DNA from: Clostridiales bacterium
GTDB taxonomy: Bacteria > Bacillota > Clostridia > Christensenellales > Aristaeellaceae
NCBI GenBank assembly: GCA_017569285.1
Contig: CP069419.1
Coordinates: forward strand, 3,100,001-3,164,000
Direction of reading: 5' to 3'
DNA: 64,000 nt
The notes under the pieces were generated by a model, which had not been told where the DNA came from, made no database searches, and saw nothing but the letters and a program-made list of their open reading frames with translations. Made by a program: the position numbers and the translations under genes. How positions within the stretch are numbered: position 1 is the first letter of the stretch; every line of letters begins with the position of its first letter. Below, in pieces: positions 24,505-32,470 of this stretch.

Positions 24505-26514
24505 ATGGAATCCAAGCGCGGAACATTCTATATTACCACACCGATTTATTATCCATCCGGGAACATGACCATCGGCCATACTTATACGACAGTGGCGGCC
24601 GATACGATGACGCGCTTCAAGAAGATGACAGGTTATGACACCTACTTCCTGACCGGTACCGACGAGCATGGCCAGAAGATTGAGAAGAAGGCCGCAGAAG
24701 CCGGTGTGACCCCGATCCAATACGTGGACAAGATCGTGGCGGAGACCCAGGACCTGTGGAAGCTGATGAACATCCAGTATGATGATTTCATCCGCACCAC
24801 AGAGGAACGCCATATCAAGGTTGTGCAGAAGATTTTCCGGCAATTCTGGGAGCAGGGGGATATCTACAAGGCGGAGTACGAAGGCATGTACTGTACGCCC
24901 TGTGAAAGCTTCTGGACGCCCACCCAGCTGGTGGAAAAGGACGGCGTGAAGGTTTGCCCGGACTGCGGGCGTCCCTGCCAGCCGATGCAGGAAGAAAGCT
25001 ATTTCTTCAAGATGAGCAAGTACCAGGACTGGCTGATCGACTATATCGAGACGCATCCGGACTTTATCCAGCCGGCGAAACGGGCCAACGAGATGCTGAC
25101 CAACTTCCTGCGGCCGGGCCTTCAGGACCTGTGCGTGAGCCGGACGAGCGTGAAGTGGGGCGTACCGGTGGACTTCGACGAGAAGCACACCGTGTATGTA
25201 TGGATCGACGCGCTGAGCAACTACATCACCGCGCTGGGTTACGGCACGGAGCATGATGAACTGTACAAAAAGTACTGGCCGGCGGACGTGCACCTGGTCG
25301 GCAAGGAAATCGTACGTTTCCACACGATCTACTGGCCGATCATGCTGCATGCGCTGGGACTACCCCTGCCGAAGCAGGTGTTCGGCCACGGCTGGCTGCT
25401 GTTCGGCGCGGACCGGATGAGCAAATCCAAGGGCAATGTGGTCTATCCCGGCCCCATCGTGGCCCGCTACGGCGTGGATCCCCTGCGCTACTACCTGATG
25501 AGGGAAATGCCCTTCGGCGCGGACGGAAACTACACCAATGAATCCTTCCTGACCCGTATGAACGCGGACCTGGCCAACGACCTGGGCAACCTGGTGAGCC
25601 GGACTGTGGCGATGATCGAGAAGTACTTCGGCGGAGAAGTGCCGGCTGAGACGGCCGCGGTGGACCCGGAAACCGACCTGCCGCTGAAAGAGCACTGCGC
25701 CGCGCTGCCCGCCCTGGTGGAGGAGCAGATGGACAAGCTGCAGTTCTCCCAGGCGCTGGCGGAAATCTGGAAGGTCATCGGCGAGTGCAACAAGTATATT
25801 GATGTGACACAGCCCTGGGTGCTGGGCAAGGATCCGGAGAAGAAGGACCGCCTGGCCAATGTGATGCGGAACCTTGCGGAGTGCGTGCGGTTTGCCGCCG
25901 TGCTGATCGGGCCGTTCATGCCCTCAACGCCGGAACGCATCTTCGAGCAGCTGGGTGTGGAAAACCCGGAACTGAAGACGTGGGATTCCCTGAATGCATT
26001 CGGCGGCATTACGGCCGGCACGAAGGTCCACAAGGGTGAAGCGCTGTTCCCCCGCATTGACGTGAACAAGGAACTGGAAGCGCTCGCAGGACCGGCACCG
26101 GAAGAAAAGAAAGAAGAAAAACCTGCCGAAAAGCCGGAGAAGAAGGAAAAGAAGGAAGCCAAGCATGATGAGCCGGAATACCCGGCTGAGATTGCGATCG
26201 ACGATTTCTTCAAGTGCAAAATCCAGGTGGCGCGCGTGCTGGCCTGTGAGAAGGTGGAAAAGAGCAGCAAGCTGCTGAAGTTCCGCCTGGGCCTGGGCAA
26301 GGACGGGGAACGCACCGTGGTGAGCGGCATCCAGAAGTGGTATGATCCCGAAACGCTGGTGGGCACCCAGGTGGCGGTGATTACCAACCTGAAGCCCGCA
26401 AAGCTGGCCGGCATCGAGAGCCAGGGCATGATCCTGAGCGCGCTGGATGACAACGGCAGCCTGCGGCTGGTGACCGTCGGCGAAGGCGTCGAGGATGGCG
26501 CACTGATCGGATGA
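24505..26514 (+). CDS. metG: methionyl-tRNA synthetase
   Basis: Charges tRNA-Met. ATG 24505 follows AGGAGGAAGG; longer in-frame extensions cross the rpmA terminator. The HIGH-type motif is TIGH at residues 22-25, and the KMSKS-type motif is RMSKS near 304. A four-Cys zinc knuckle lies in YCTPCESF and CPDCGRPC. After a Lys/Glu-rich linker (about 535-555) comes a Trbp111-like tRNA-binding domain (IDDFFKCKIQVARVLACEKVEKSSKLLKF). Length is 669 residues. It overlaps tatD by 4 bases. Confidence 0.98.
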   Translation: MESKRGTFYITTPIYYPSGNMTIGHTYTTVAADTMTRFKKMTGYDTYFLTGTDEHGQKIEKKAAEAGVTPIQYVDKIVAETQDLWKLMNIQYDDFIRTTEERHIKVVQKIFRQFWEQGDIYKAEYEGMYCTPCESFWTPTQLVEKDGVKVCPDCGRPCQPMQEESYFFKMSKYQDWLIDYIETHPDFIQPAKRANEMLTNFLRPGLQDLCVSRTSVKWGVPVDFDEKHTVYVWIDALSNYITALGYGTEHDELYKKYWPADVHLVGKEIVRFHTIYWPIMLHALGLPLPKQVFGHGWLLFGADRMSKSKGNVVYPGPIVARYGVDPLRYYLMREMPFGADGNYTNESFLTRMNADLANDLGNLVSRTVAMIEKYFGGEVPAETAAVDPETDLPLKEHCAALPALVEEQMDKLQFSQALAEIWKVIGECNKYIDVTQPWVLGKDPEKKDRLANVMRNLAECVRFAAVLIGPFMPSTPERIFEQLGVENPELKTWDSLNAFGGITAGTKVHKGEALFPRIDVNKELEALAGPAPEEKKEEKPAEKPEKKEKKEAKHDEPEYPAEIAIDDFFKCKIQVARVLACEKVEKSSKLLKFRLGLGKDGERTVVSGIQKWYDPETLVGTQVAVITNLKPAKLAGIESQGMILSALDDNGSLRLVTVGEGVEDGALIG

Positions 26515-27284
26515 TGGAATGGTTTGACAGCCACTGCCATGTGGACGAAGAACAATTTGACGAAGACCGGGAAGCCGTGCTTGCGCGTATGCGGGAGCAC
26601 GGCATTACCCGTTACGCGGTAATCGGCAGCGACATGGCCACCTCCCGCCGGGCAATTGAGTTTGCCCGGACGCATGAGGGGGCTGTGGCTGTGGGCGGCA
26701 TCCACCCGCATGAGGCGAAGTTCTTCCGGGAGGAAGACACCGAAGAAATCCGGACATGGTACCGGGAAGGAAAGATCCGCGCGATCGGCGAAATCGGGCT
26801 GGATTACTACTATGACCACAGCCCGCGGGATGTGCAGCGCGAGGTCTGCATCCGCCAGATGGAACTGGCCTGGGAAATCGGCGCGCCGGTGGCGTACCAT
26901 ATCCGGGACGCGCATGGCGAAATGATCGAGATTATGCGCGGGATGAAGGACCGCCTGACCGGCGGTATCATCCACTGCTTTTCCGGCAGCGCGGAAACCG
27001 CGAAGGAATACCTGCGGCTGGGATATTACATCTCCTTTGCCGGGCCGCTGACCTTCAAAAAGGCGCCGAAGCTGACGGAAGCCGCGAAGATTGTTCCGAA
27101 GGACCGGCTGCTGATTGAGACGGACAGCCCGTACATGGCGCCGGAACCCGTATGCGGCCGGCGGAATGAACCGACGAACGTCCGTTACGTCGGCCTGAAG
27201 CTCGCGGAGCTGCGCGGGGAGGACCCGGAAGAAACCGCCGCCTATACAACGGAAAACGCCATGAAGGTATACGGAATCAGATAA
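26511..27284 (+). CDS. tatD: TatD-family metal-dependent DNase
   Basis: TIM-barrel hydrolase acting on DNA ends or abasic/oxidised DNA. DSHCHVDE at 6-13 gives the first metal histidines. GGIHPHEAK, AIGEIGLDYYYDHSP, AYHIRDAHGE, IHCFSGSAETA and LIETDSPYMAPEP follow in the family order. Length of 257 residues is normal. The start overlaps the metG stop (ATGA), a common metG-tatD pairing. A hairpin terminator follows. Confidence 0.95.
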   Translation: MMEWFDSHCHVDEEQFDEDREAVLARMREHGITRYAVIGSDMATSRRAIEFARTHEGAVAVGGIHPHEAKFFREEDTEEIRTWYREGKIRAIGEIGLDYYYDHSPRDVQREVCIRQMELAWEIGAPVAYHIRDAHGEMIEIMRGMKDRLTGGIIHCFSGSAETAKEYLRLGYYISFAGPLTFKKAPKLTEAAKIVPKDRLLIETDSPYMAPEPVCGRRNEPTNVRYVGLKLAELRGEDPEETAAYTTENAMKVYGIR

Positions 27285-27287
27285 CAG

Positions 27288-27320
27288 GAAAACCGCTGCG
27301 AATGCAGCGGTTTTCATTTT
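27288..27320. terminator. bidirectional terminator after tatD
   Basis: GAAAACCGCTGC (27288-27299) pairs with GCAGCGGTTTTC (27304-27315), with T/A runs on both sides. It also ends the minus-strand feo genes. Confidence 0.9.
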
Positions 27321-27331
27321 CAGGCTGGGTT

Positions 27332-27481
27332 TCAGCCCTTTTTCTTTTCACAGGAGGCGGCAGCCGGACACCCGCCGCAGCCGCAGGAGCAGCCGTTCCG
27401 GCGGCTTTTCCGCGCGGAACGGAAAGCCAGCAGGGCTGCGGCGGCAACCACCGCGAGAATTGCGATATCCCAGAATCCCAT
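27332..27481 (-). CDS. FeoB-associated Cys-rich membrane protein
   Basis: Small protein of 49 residues that usually accompanies FeoB in Firmicutes. GTAAGGAGGTGCCGTC gives a strong ribosome site before ATG 27481. One membrane helix (residues 4-20, WDIAILAVVAAAALLAF) is followed by a basic stretch RSARKSRRN and then a CSCGCGGC cluster with one more Cys (C31, C33, C35, C38, C44), ending EKKKG. The Cys cluster may bind iron or a thiol-sensitive metal. It starts 12 bases after the feoB stop. Confidence 0.88.
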   Translation of the reverse strand: MGFWDIAILAVVAAAALLAFRSARKSRRNGCSCGCGGCPAAASCEKKKG

Positions 27482-27493
27482 GACGGCACCTCC

Positions 27494-29845
27494 TTACGAC
27501 AGGCCGAACAGGCGGCCGATGAGCTGCACCAGCGCCGCGAGAATCCAGGCCAGGCCGCACTGCCAGACGACCACAATGAGCGCCCATTTACGACCCATTT
27601 CCCGGCGAATGGAGGCAACGGCCGCCACACAGGGCGTGTAAAGCAGGCTGAAAACCAGCATGGATACTGCGGTGAGCGTGCTGATCATGGCGGTGATACC
27701 CTCCGGAGAATCGAACAGCATCTGCATGACGGATACAACACTTTCCTTGGCCATAAAGCCACTGATCAGCGATGTGACGATGCGCCAATCGCCAAGGCCC
27801 GCCGGACTCATCAGCGGGGCAATCAGGCCCGCGATTGCGGCCAGAATGCTGTCGTGTGAGTCTTCGACAATATTGAGGCGGAAATCAAAGGTCTGCAGGA
27901 ACCAGATTACCAGCGTAGCGATCAGGATTACAGTGAACGCGCGGTGCAGGAAGTCGCGGGATTTTTCCCAAAGCAGCTGGAGCACATTGCGCGGGCTGGG
28001 AAGGCGGTAATTCGGGAGTTCCATGACGAAGGGTACAGCCTCGCCCTTAAACAGTGTGTTCTTGAACAAAAACGCCACAAGGATTCCGACGATAATCCCG
28101 AGCAGGTATAAGCCGGTAATAATCAGCCAGGAGGCCTTCGGGAAGAACGCGGTGACAAAGAAACCGTAGATTGGCAGTTTGGCGGTACAGGACATGAACG
28201 GCGTGAGCAGGATGGTCATGCGGCGGTCCCGGTCGCTGGGCAGGGTGCGGGTGGACATGACAGCCGGGACAGTACAGCCGAAACCGATCAGCATCGGTAC
28301 AATACTGCGGCCGGAGAGGCCGATTTTCCGCAGCAGCTTGTCCATGAAGAATGCGACGCGGGCTACGTACCCACTGTCCTCCAGGATGGACAGGAAGAAG
28401 AACAGTGTGACGATGATCGGCAGGAAGCTGACCACGGTTCCGACACTCTCGAATATTCCGTGGAGCACCAGGTTCTGGATGGTATCATTTACACCGGCAG
28501 CCTGCATCGCGGTTTCTGTGAGGCCGGCCAGGGCATCGATTCCGGACTGCAGGAGATCCTGCAGGAAGGGACCGATGAGGAAGAATGTCAGGAAGAAAAT
28601 GAGCGCCATGATGGCCACGAAGGCGGGAATGGCGGTGAATCGGCCGGTGAGGAAACTGTCAATCTTCCGGCTGCGGATATGCTCCCTGCTTTCCTTCGGC
28701 TTGATGACACAGGATTCGCAGACCCTGCGGATATAGGCAAAGCGCATATCGGCGATGGCGGCGCTGTGATCGAGCCCGCGCTCGGACTCCATCTGCAGCA
28801 CAATATGCTCCAGCATTTCACGCTCATTGCCGTCCAGCTCCAGGGATTCAGTCACAGCGGGATCTCCCTCGAGCAGCTTGGAGGCGGCGAAGCGAAGCGG
28901 CAGGCCGGCCCGATTCGCATGGTCCTCGATCAGATGCTCCACCGCATGCAGCGCCCGGTGAACGGCACCGCCGTTGTCATCGGAGGAACAGAAATCCTGT
29001 TCCACCGGCTTTTCCTGGTATTTTGCGATATGGACCGCATGGCGGACCAGTTCGTCCACGCCGGAATTCTTTGCGGCAGAGATCGGAACGACCGGGACAC
29101 CGAGCATGGCTTCCATCGTATTGATATCGACGGTGCCGCCGTTGCCGGTGAGCTCGTCCATCATATTGAGGGCGACCACCATGGGCACGTTCATCTCGAG
29201 TAGCTGCATCGTGAGGTACAGGTTGCGCTCCATGTTCGTGGCATCCACGATGTTGATGATTGCCTTTGGCTTCTGCTGCAGGACAAAATTCCTGGAGACC
29301 AGTTCCTCGGCGGAATACGGGGACATGGAGTAGATGCCCGGCAGGTCGGTGATCCGGGTGTTTTCCTGGCCGCGCATCATGCCGTCCTTCCGGTCGACGG
29401 TAACGCCGGGGAAATTGCCGACATGCTGGCTGGAACCGGTCAGCTGGTTGAACAGCGTGGTTTTGCCGCTGTTCTGGTTACCGACCAGCGCAAATGTGAG
29501 CATGGTTCCTTCCGGCAGGGGATCGCCGCTGCCCTTGGGGTGGAATTTTCCCTCTTCACCAAGGCCCGGATGATCCGTTTTTTTTCGCTCCGGTTCCGTA
29601 ACACGGGATTCCTCCCTTTTCTCCAGCAGGGTGACCGAAATCTTTTCCGCGTCCGCCAGGCGAAGCGTCAGTTCGTATTCATGAATCCGCAGCTCCAGCG
29701 GATCGCCCATGGGAGCAAACTGCACCAGGGTAACATCTGTACCGGGGATAACGCCCATATCCAGGAAATGCTGGCGCAGCGCGCCCTCTCCGCCGACAAT
29801 ATCAATCCGGGCGGACTGGCCGGGTTTCAGTTCGTTCAGGTTCAT
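27494..29845 (-). CDS. feoB: ferrous iron transporter FeoA-FeoB fusion
   Basis: Fe2+ uptake protein. Residues 1-75 form an FeoA/SH3-like domain (MNLNELKPGQSARIDIVGGEG, LRQHFLDMGVIPGTDV). A Lys/Glu linker (76-110) leads to the FeoB G domain, with the G1 motif GNQNSGKTT at 122-130, the DRKDG switch, DLPGIYSMSPYS (G3) and NMMDE (G4). The membrane part carries the Gate repeats, including LIGFGCTVPAVMSTRTL and MSCTAKLPIYGFF. Length is 783 residues. Fusion of FeoA to FeoB occurs in some bacteria. The Cys-rich partner follows. Confidence 0.96.
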   Translation of the reverse strand: MNLNELKPGQSARIDIVGGEGALRQHFLDMGVIPGTDVTLVQFAPMGDPLELRIHEYELTLRLADAEKISVTLLEKREESRVTEPERKKTDHPGLGEEGKFHPKGSGDPLPEGTMLTFALVGNQNSGKTTLFNQLTGSSQHVGNFPGVTVDRKDGMMRGQENTRITDLPGIYSMSPYSAEELVSRNFVLQQKPKAIINIVDATNMERNLYLTMQLLEMNVPMVVALNMMDELTGNGGTVDINTMEAMLGVPVVPISAAKNSGVDELVRHAVHIAKYQEKPVEQDFCSSDDNGGAVHRALHAVEHLIEDHANRAGLPLRFAASKLLEGDPAVTESLELDGNEREMLEHIVLQMESERGLDHSAAIADMRFAYIRRVCESCVIKPKESREHIRSRKIDSFLTGRFTAIPAFVAIMALIFFLTFFLIGPFLQDLLQSGIDALAGLTETAMQAAGVNDTIQNLVLHGIFESVGTVVSFLPIIVTLFFFLSILEDSGYVARVAFFMDKLLRKIGLSGRSIVPMLIGFGCTVPAVMSTRTLPSDRDRRMTILLTPFMSCTAKLPIYGFFVTAFFPKASWLIITGLYLLGIIVGILVAFLFKNTLFKGEAVPFVMELPNYRLPSPRNVLQLLWEKSRDFLHRAFTVILIATLVIWFLQTFDFRLNIVEDSHDSILAAIAGLIAPLMSPAGLGDWRIVTSLISGFMAKESVVSVMQMLFDSPEGITAMISTLTAVSMLVFSLLYTPCVAAVASIRREMGRKWALIVVVWQCGLAWILAALVQLIGRLFGLS

Positions 29846-29891
29846 CAGTGTGCCAGCTCCTTACTCCGTGCAATGTCAATATCCGACAAGT

Positions 29892-29919
29892 ATGATACCA
29901 CAAACCTGCCCGGATGCAA
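29892..29919 (-). promoter_or_regulatory. promoter of feoB
   Basis: On the minus strand TTGCAT (29919-29914) and TATCAT (29897-29892) are 16 bases apart, with TGG before the -10 (extended). I do not see a clear Fur box over it. Confidence 0.6.
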
Positions 29920-29960
29920 TGGAAAAAAACGTTAAAAAATGATACACTGTCGGTAACATA

Positions 29961-29972
29961 GTTTGATCAAAC
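29961..29972. promoter_or_regulatory. palindrome GTTTGATCAAAC
   Basis: Perfect 12-base palindrome between feoB and the gene at 30010. It may be an operator for either gene, but a chance palindrome of this size is possible. Confidence 0.3.
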
Positions 29973-30009
29973 AAAGTGCGCAGAACCGGAACGGAAAGGA
30001 GGGAGAAAC

Positions 30010-30780
30010 ATGCGGCGCGGAAATCCGCTGTTTACGCGTGAGGAACGGGAAGTATATGCCCTGATTTCCCGGAACGACGGGCTGAAGGCCCGGGAGATCG
30101 CACGGGAGACCGGGATGGAGAAGACGGATATCAGCCGCCTGCTGTTCTCTTCCGCCCTGATGCGGGAAATGTGCTACCAGGACCGGGAATACCGCTGGCA
30201 TGCCCTGATCCGCCAGGCACCGGTACATGAAGGCCTGTACGAGTTTTCCGGATGGTACGGAACGGTGAAGGAATTTATGGAAGCCCCGGAGGAAGAGTGG
30301 CTGGCCGGGCTGGAGGAAGGCTGCCGGCGGATCGGGCGCAACCTGAACGATACCCGCGGCCTGATCCATTCCTTCCGGGACTGCGGGGAGACGATGCGGA
30401 ATCTCTTCCGGGACCTGCGGGAAATGACAGACGGCGGATTTGAGGACTGGGAAATTGTGTTTGAATTCCGCCTGAACCGGGCCCGGATGATCCGGATCTA
30501 TGCCGACGTACTGGTGATTACCCGGGAACGGGTGTTCTCCCTGGAATTCAAGATGAAGAGCAGCATCGACCCGGATGAAGTGGCCCAGGCGGCCAAATAC
30601 AGCCCTTACCTGGAGGTCGTTTTCGGGGACGGGTATGACATTATTCCGGCGCTGGTACTGACCGGCGCGGCCGACCTGTTTACGTTTACCCCGGTCGGCG
30701 GAACGGACGCGGAGATTCCGGTATGCTCCGGCGATATGCTATTCAACGTCCTGAATGAATATATCGGATTCCTGGAATAG
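30010..30780 (+). CDS. winged-helix plus PD-(D/E)XK nuclease-like protein, function unknown
   Basis: Cytoplasmic protein of 256 residues with AAAGGAGGG before the start. The first 65 residues look like a winged helix: FTREEREVYALISRNDGLKAREIARETGMEKTDISRLLFSS. The C-terminal half has the restriction-nuclease-like pattern Asp166 in YADVLV, then Glu179-x-Lys181 in FSLEFKMK, followed by DEVAQAAKYSPYLEVVF, which resembles the nuclease-like domain found before some helicase modules. No helicase or partner lies next to it. DNA binding and cleavage are inferences. Confidence 0.6.
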   Translation: MRRGNPLFTREEREVYALISRNDGLKAREIARETGMEKTDISRLLFSSALMREMCYQDREYRWHALIRQAPVHEGLYEFSGWYGTVKEFMEAPEEEWLAGLEEGCRRIGRNLNDTRGLIHSFRDCGETMRNLFRDLREMTDGGFEDWEIVFEFRLNRARMIRIYADVLVITRERVFSLEFKMKSSIDPDEVAQAAKYSPYLEVVFGDGYDIIPALVLTGAADLFTFTPVGGTDAEIPVCSGDMLFNVLNEYIGFLE

Positions 30781-30888
30781 GAAAGGAACACAATGATCCG
30801 AAAACCGGGGAAACTGAATGACCGGATTCATCATGGCAGATACGGACAAATCAACCGCCTTATTTATGGGCGGCTGCTCAAAAAAATC

Positions 30889-30917
30889 TTTCCACAACCG
30901 GCAAGATATGATATACT
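30889..30917 (+). promoter_or_regulatory. promoter of pfkA
   Basis: TATACT at 30912-30917 preceded by TGA (extended -10), with TTTCCA at 30889-30894 as a weak -35 at 17 bases. Confidence 0.55.
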
Positions 30918-30971
30918 GACAGGTGGAAATATACTCCCCGTACGACCGGAACGAAAAGGAGCGTACAGCGT

Positions 30972-32027
30972 ATGAGCATGAGGAAAATCGGCATACTGAC
31001 GAGCGGCGGCGACAGCCCCGGAATGAATGCCGCGGTTATGTCTGTGGCGCGCAGCGCCGCCCTGTACGGCATTCCCCTGATTGGAATCAAGCGGGGATAC
31101 AACGGCCTGCTGCGGAAGCGGCTGGATATCCGGGAGGACCTGCAGGAACTTCACCTCGAGACAGTCCTGGATATTGCGGACGAACCCGGTACCTTCCTGC
31201 GGACGGCCCGGTGCGATGAATTCCGGGATCCCAAGTACCAGGAGATTGCGGTTCAGACCCTGCGGGCCATGGAAATCGACGGCCTGGTGGTTGTCGGCGG
31301 CGACGGAAGCTTCCGGGGCGCGAAAGCCCTGTGCGATCTCGGCGTTCCGACGATCGGGATTCCCGGTACAATCGACAATGACCTGGGATACACCGAAATG
31401 ACGCTGGGCTACGATACCGCCGTGAACGTCTGCGTGGACGCGATCCGCAAGATCCGGGCCACTTCCCGCAGCCACGACCGGCCGGCAGTGGTGGAAGTGA
31501 TGGGCCGCCACTGCGGCGATATTGCCCTGACGGCAGCGGTTTCCACCGGCAGTGAGATCGTGGTTGTTCCGGAAGTGCCGTGGAAGGTGGAAGAGGTGGC
31601 GCGGCAGCTGCGGCGCCAGCTGGAAAAAGGCAACACCCGGGCCACAATCATTATGGCGGAAGGCTGCTACGAAGCCATGGCGCCGTTTGACCTGTACGGA
31701 TATCTGACCACCCACGGAAAGCCCTGCTATGAGGGCGAACCCATGAGCGCCGTGCGTTTTGCCTCCGTAATGAAGCGGATGTGCGGCATGGTGGAAGCCC
31801 GTGCAACGGTGATCGGCTACGTACAGCGCGGTGCGGAACCCACCGCCCGCGACAGTTCCTTTGCCTTTGAAGCCGGCAACCTGGCAGTCCGCCTCCTGCG
31901 GGACGGCATCAGCAACCAGGTGATCGGCATGCAGAAGGGCAGCGTCATGTACATGCCCATTGACGAAGCCCTGCGGCATAAGAAGAGATTCAACAGGCCG
32001 CTGTATGACCTGGTGAACTCCCTGTAA
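30972..32027 (+). CDS. pfkA: ATP-dependent 6-phosphofructokinase
   Basis: Phosphorylates fructose-6-phosphate in glycolysis. ILTSGGDSPGMNAAV opens the ATP site. GGDGS at 109-113 and PGTIDNDL at 131-138, with Gly rather than Lys, indicate use of ATP rather than pyrophosphate. Asp135 is the catalytic base. MGRHCGDIAL and GYVQRGAEPTARD form the sugar-phosphate site. Length is 351 residues, slightly longer than the 320 of E. coli PfkA. ATG 30972 is used because AAAAGGAG lies 10 bases upstream. A terminator follows. Confidence 0.97.
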   Translation: MSMRKIGILTSGGDSPGMNAAVMSVARSAALYGIPLIGIKRGYNGLLRKRLDIREDLQELHLETVLDIADEPGTFLRTARCDEFRDPKYQEIAVQTLRAMEIDGLVVVGGDGSFRGAKALCDLGVPTIGIPGTIDNDLGYTEMTLGYDTAVNVCVDAIRKIRATSRSHDRPAVVEVMGRHCGDIALTAAVSTGSEIVVVPEVPWKVEEVARQLRRQLEKGNTRATIIMAEGCYEAMAPFDLYGYLTTHGKPCYEGEPMSAVRFASVMKRMCGMVEARATVIGYVQRGAEPTARDSSFAFEAGNLAVRLLRDGISNQVIGMQKGSVMYMPIDEALRHKKRFNRPLYDLVNSL

Positions 32028-32048
32028 GCGAAAGATCAGCATATAACA

Positions 32049-32083
32049 CATCCGCCGGCCCAAAGCCGGCGGATGATTCTTTA
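32049..32083 (+). terminator. terminator after pfkA
   Basis: CATCCGCCGGC (32049-32059) pairs with GCCGGCGGATG (32065-32075), followed by ATTCTTTA. Confidence 0.8.
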
Positions 32084-32153
32084 TGAAATGCTCACACAAA
32101 ACGGCCGGACCGGCAGATTCCCTGCGGGTCCTTCTTCAGGAAATCCGGCGTCG

Positions 32154-32339
32154 TTATTCGGCAGACTGTGTTGCGGCCTTTGCCGCGGCGGTTTCCCGTT
32201 TGGTGACGCGGCGCTTGTGGATGGAATCGAAGATGGAATCAAAGATCAGGAGAAAAAGCAGGCCAAAAGCCAGGATCTGCAGGATGTTGACGATCAGATC
32301 CAGGATCGCGTTCATATTGGAAAAGAGCCCCTCAAACAT
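32154..32339 (-). CDS. small single-helix membrane protein, unknown
   Basis: 61 residues. ATG 32339 has GGGAGGAATATCC upstream and is preferred over an ATG 15 bases further up that would overlap the ribosome site. MFEGLFSNMNAILDLI leads into one long hydrophobic helix (about 12-37), followed by a basic KRRVTKRE and an Ala-rich tail. No family recognised. It stands alone between pfkA and the sigma factor. Confidence 0.6.
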   Translation of the reverse strand: MFEGLFSNMNAILDLIVNILQILAFGLLFLLIFDSIFDSIHKRRVTKRETAAAKAATQSAE

Positions 32340-32428
32340 GGATATTCCTCCCATTCCGGATAGTTGTCATTATCTTTATTATTTCGCTGCAGAAGCGAGT
32401 TTTCCTGCCGGCTGGGTGACATGCCGGA

Positions 32429-32457
32429 AAAAGAAACGGGAGACGGGGATTCTCCCG
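32429..32457 (-). terminator. terminator of the long sigma factor
   Basis: On the minus strand CGGGAGA (32457-32451) pairs with TCTCCCG (32443-32437), followed by TTTCTTTTT. Confidence 0.75.
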
Positions 32458-32470
32458 CCTCCCTGCCGGC

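Noticed and set aside
27277-27630. 117-codon minus-strand frame and 185-codon plus-strand frame near the end of feoB
   Set aside because: Both are out of frame with feoB and with the 49-residue Cys-rich gene, which fit known families.
30793-30975. 60-codon open frame before pfkA
   Set aside because: It overlaps the pfkA promoter and ribosome site, and its sequence shows no domain.
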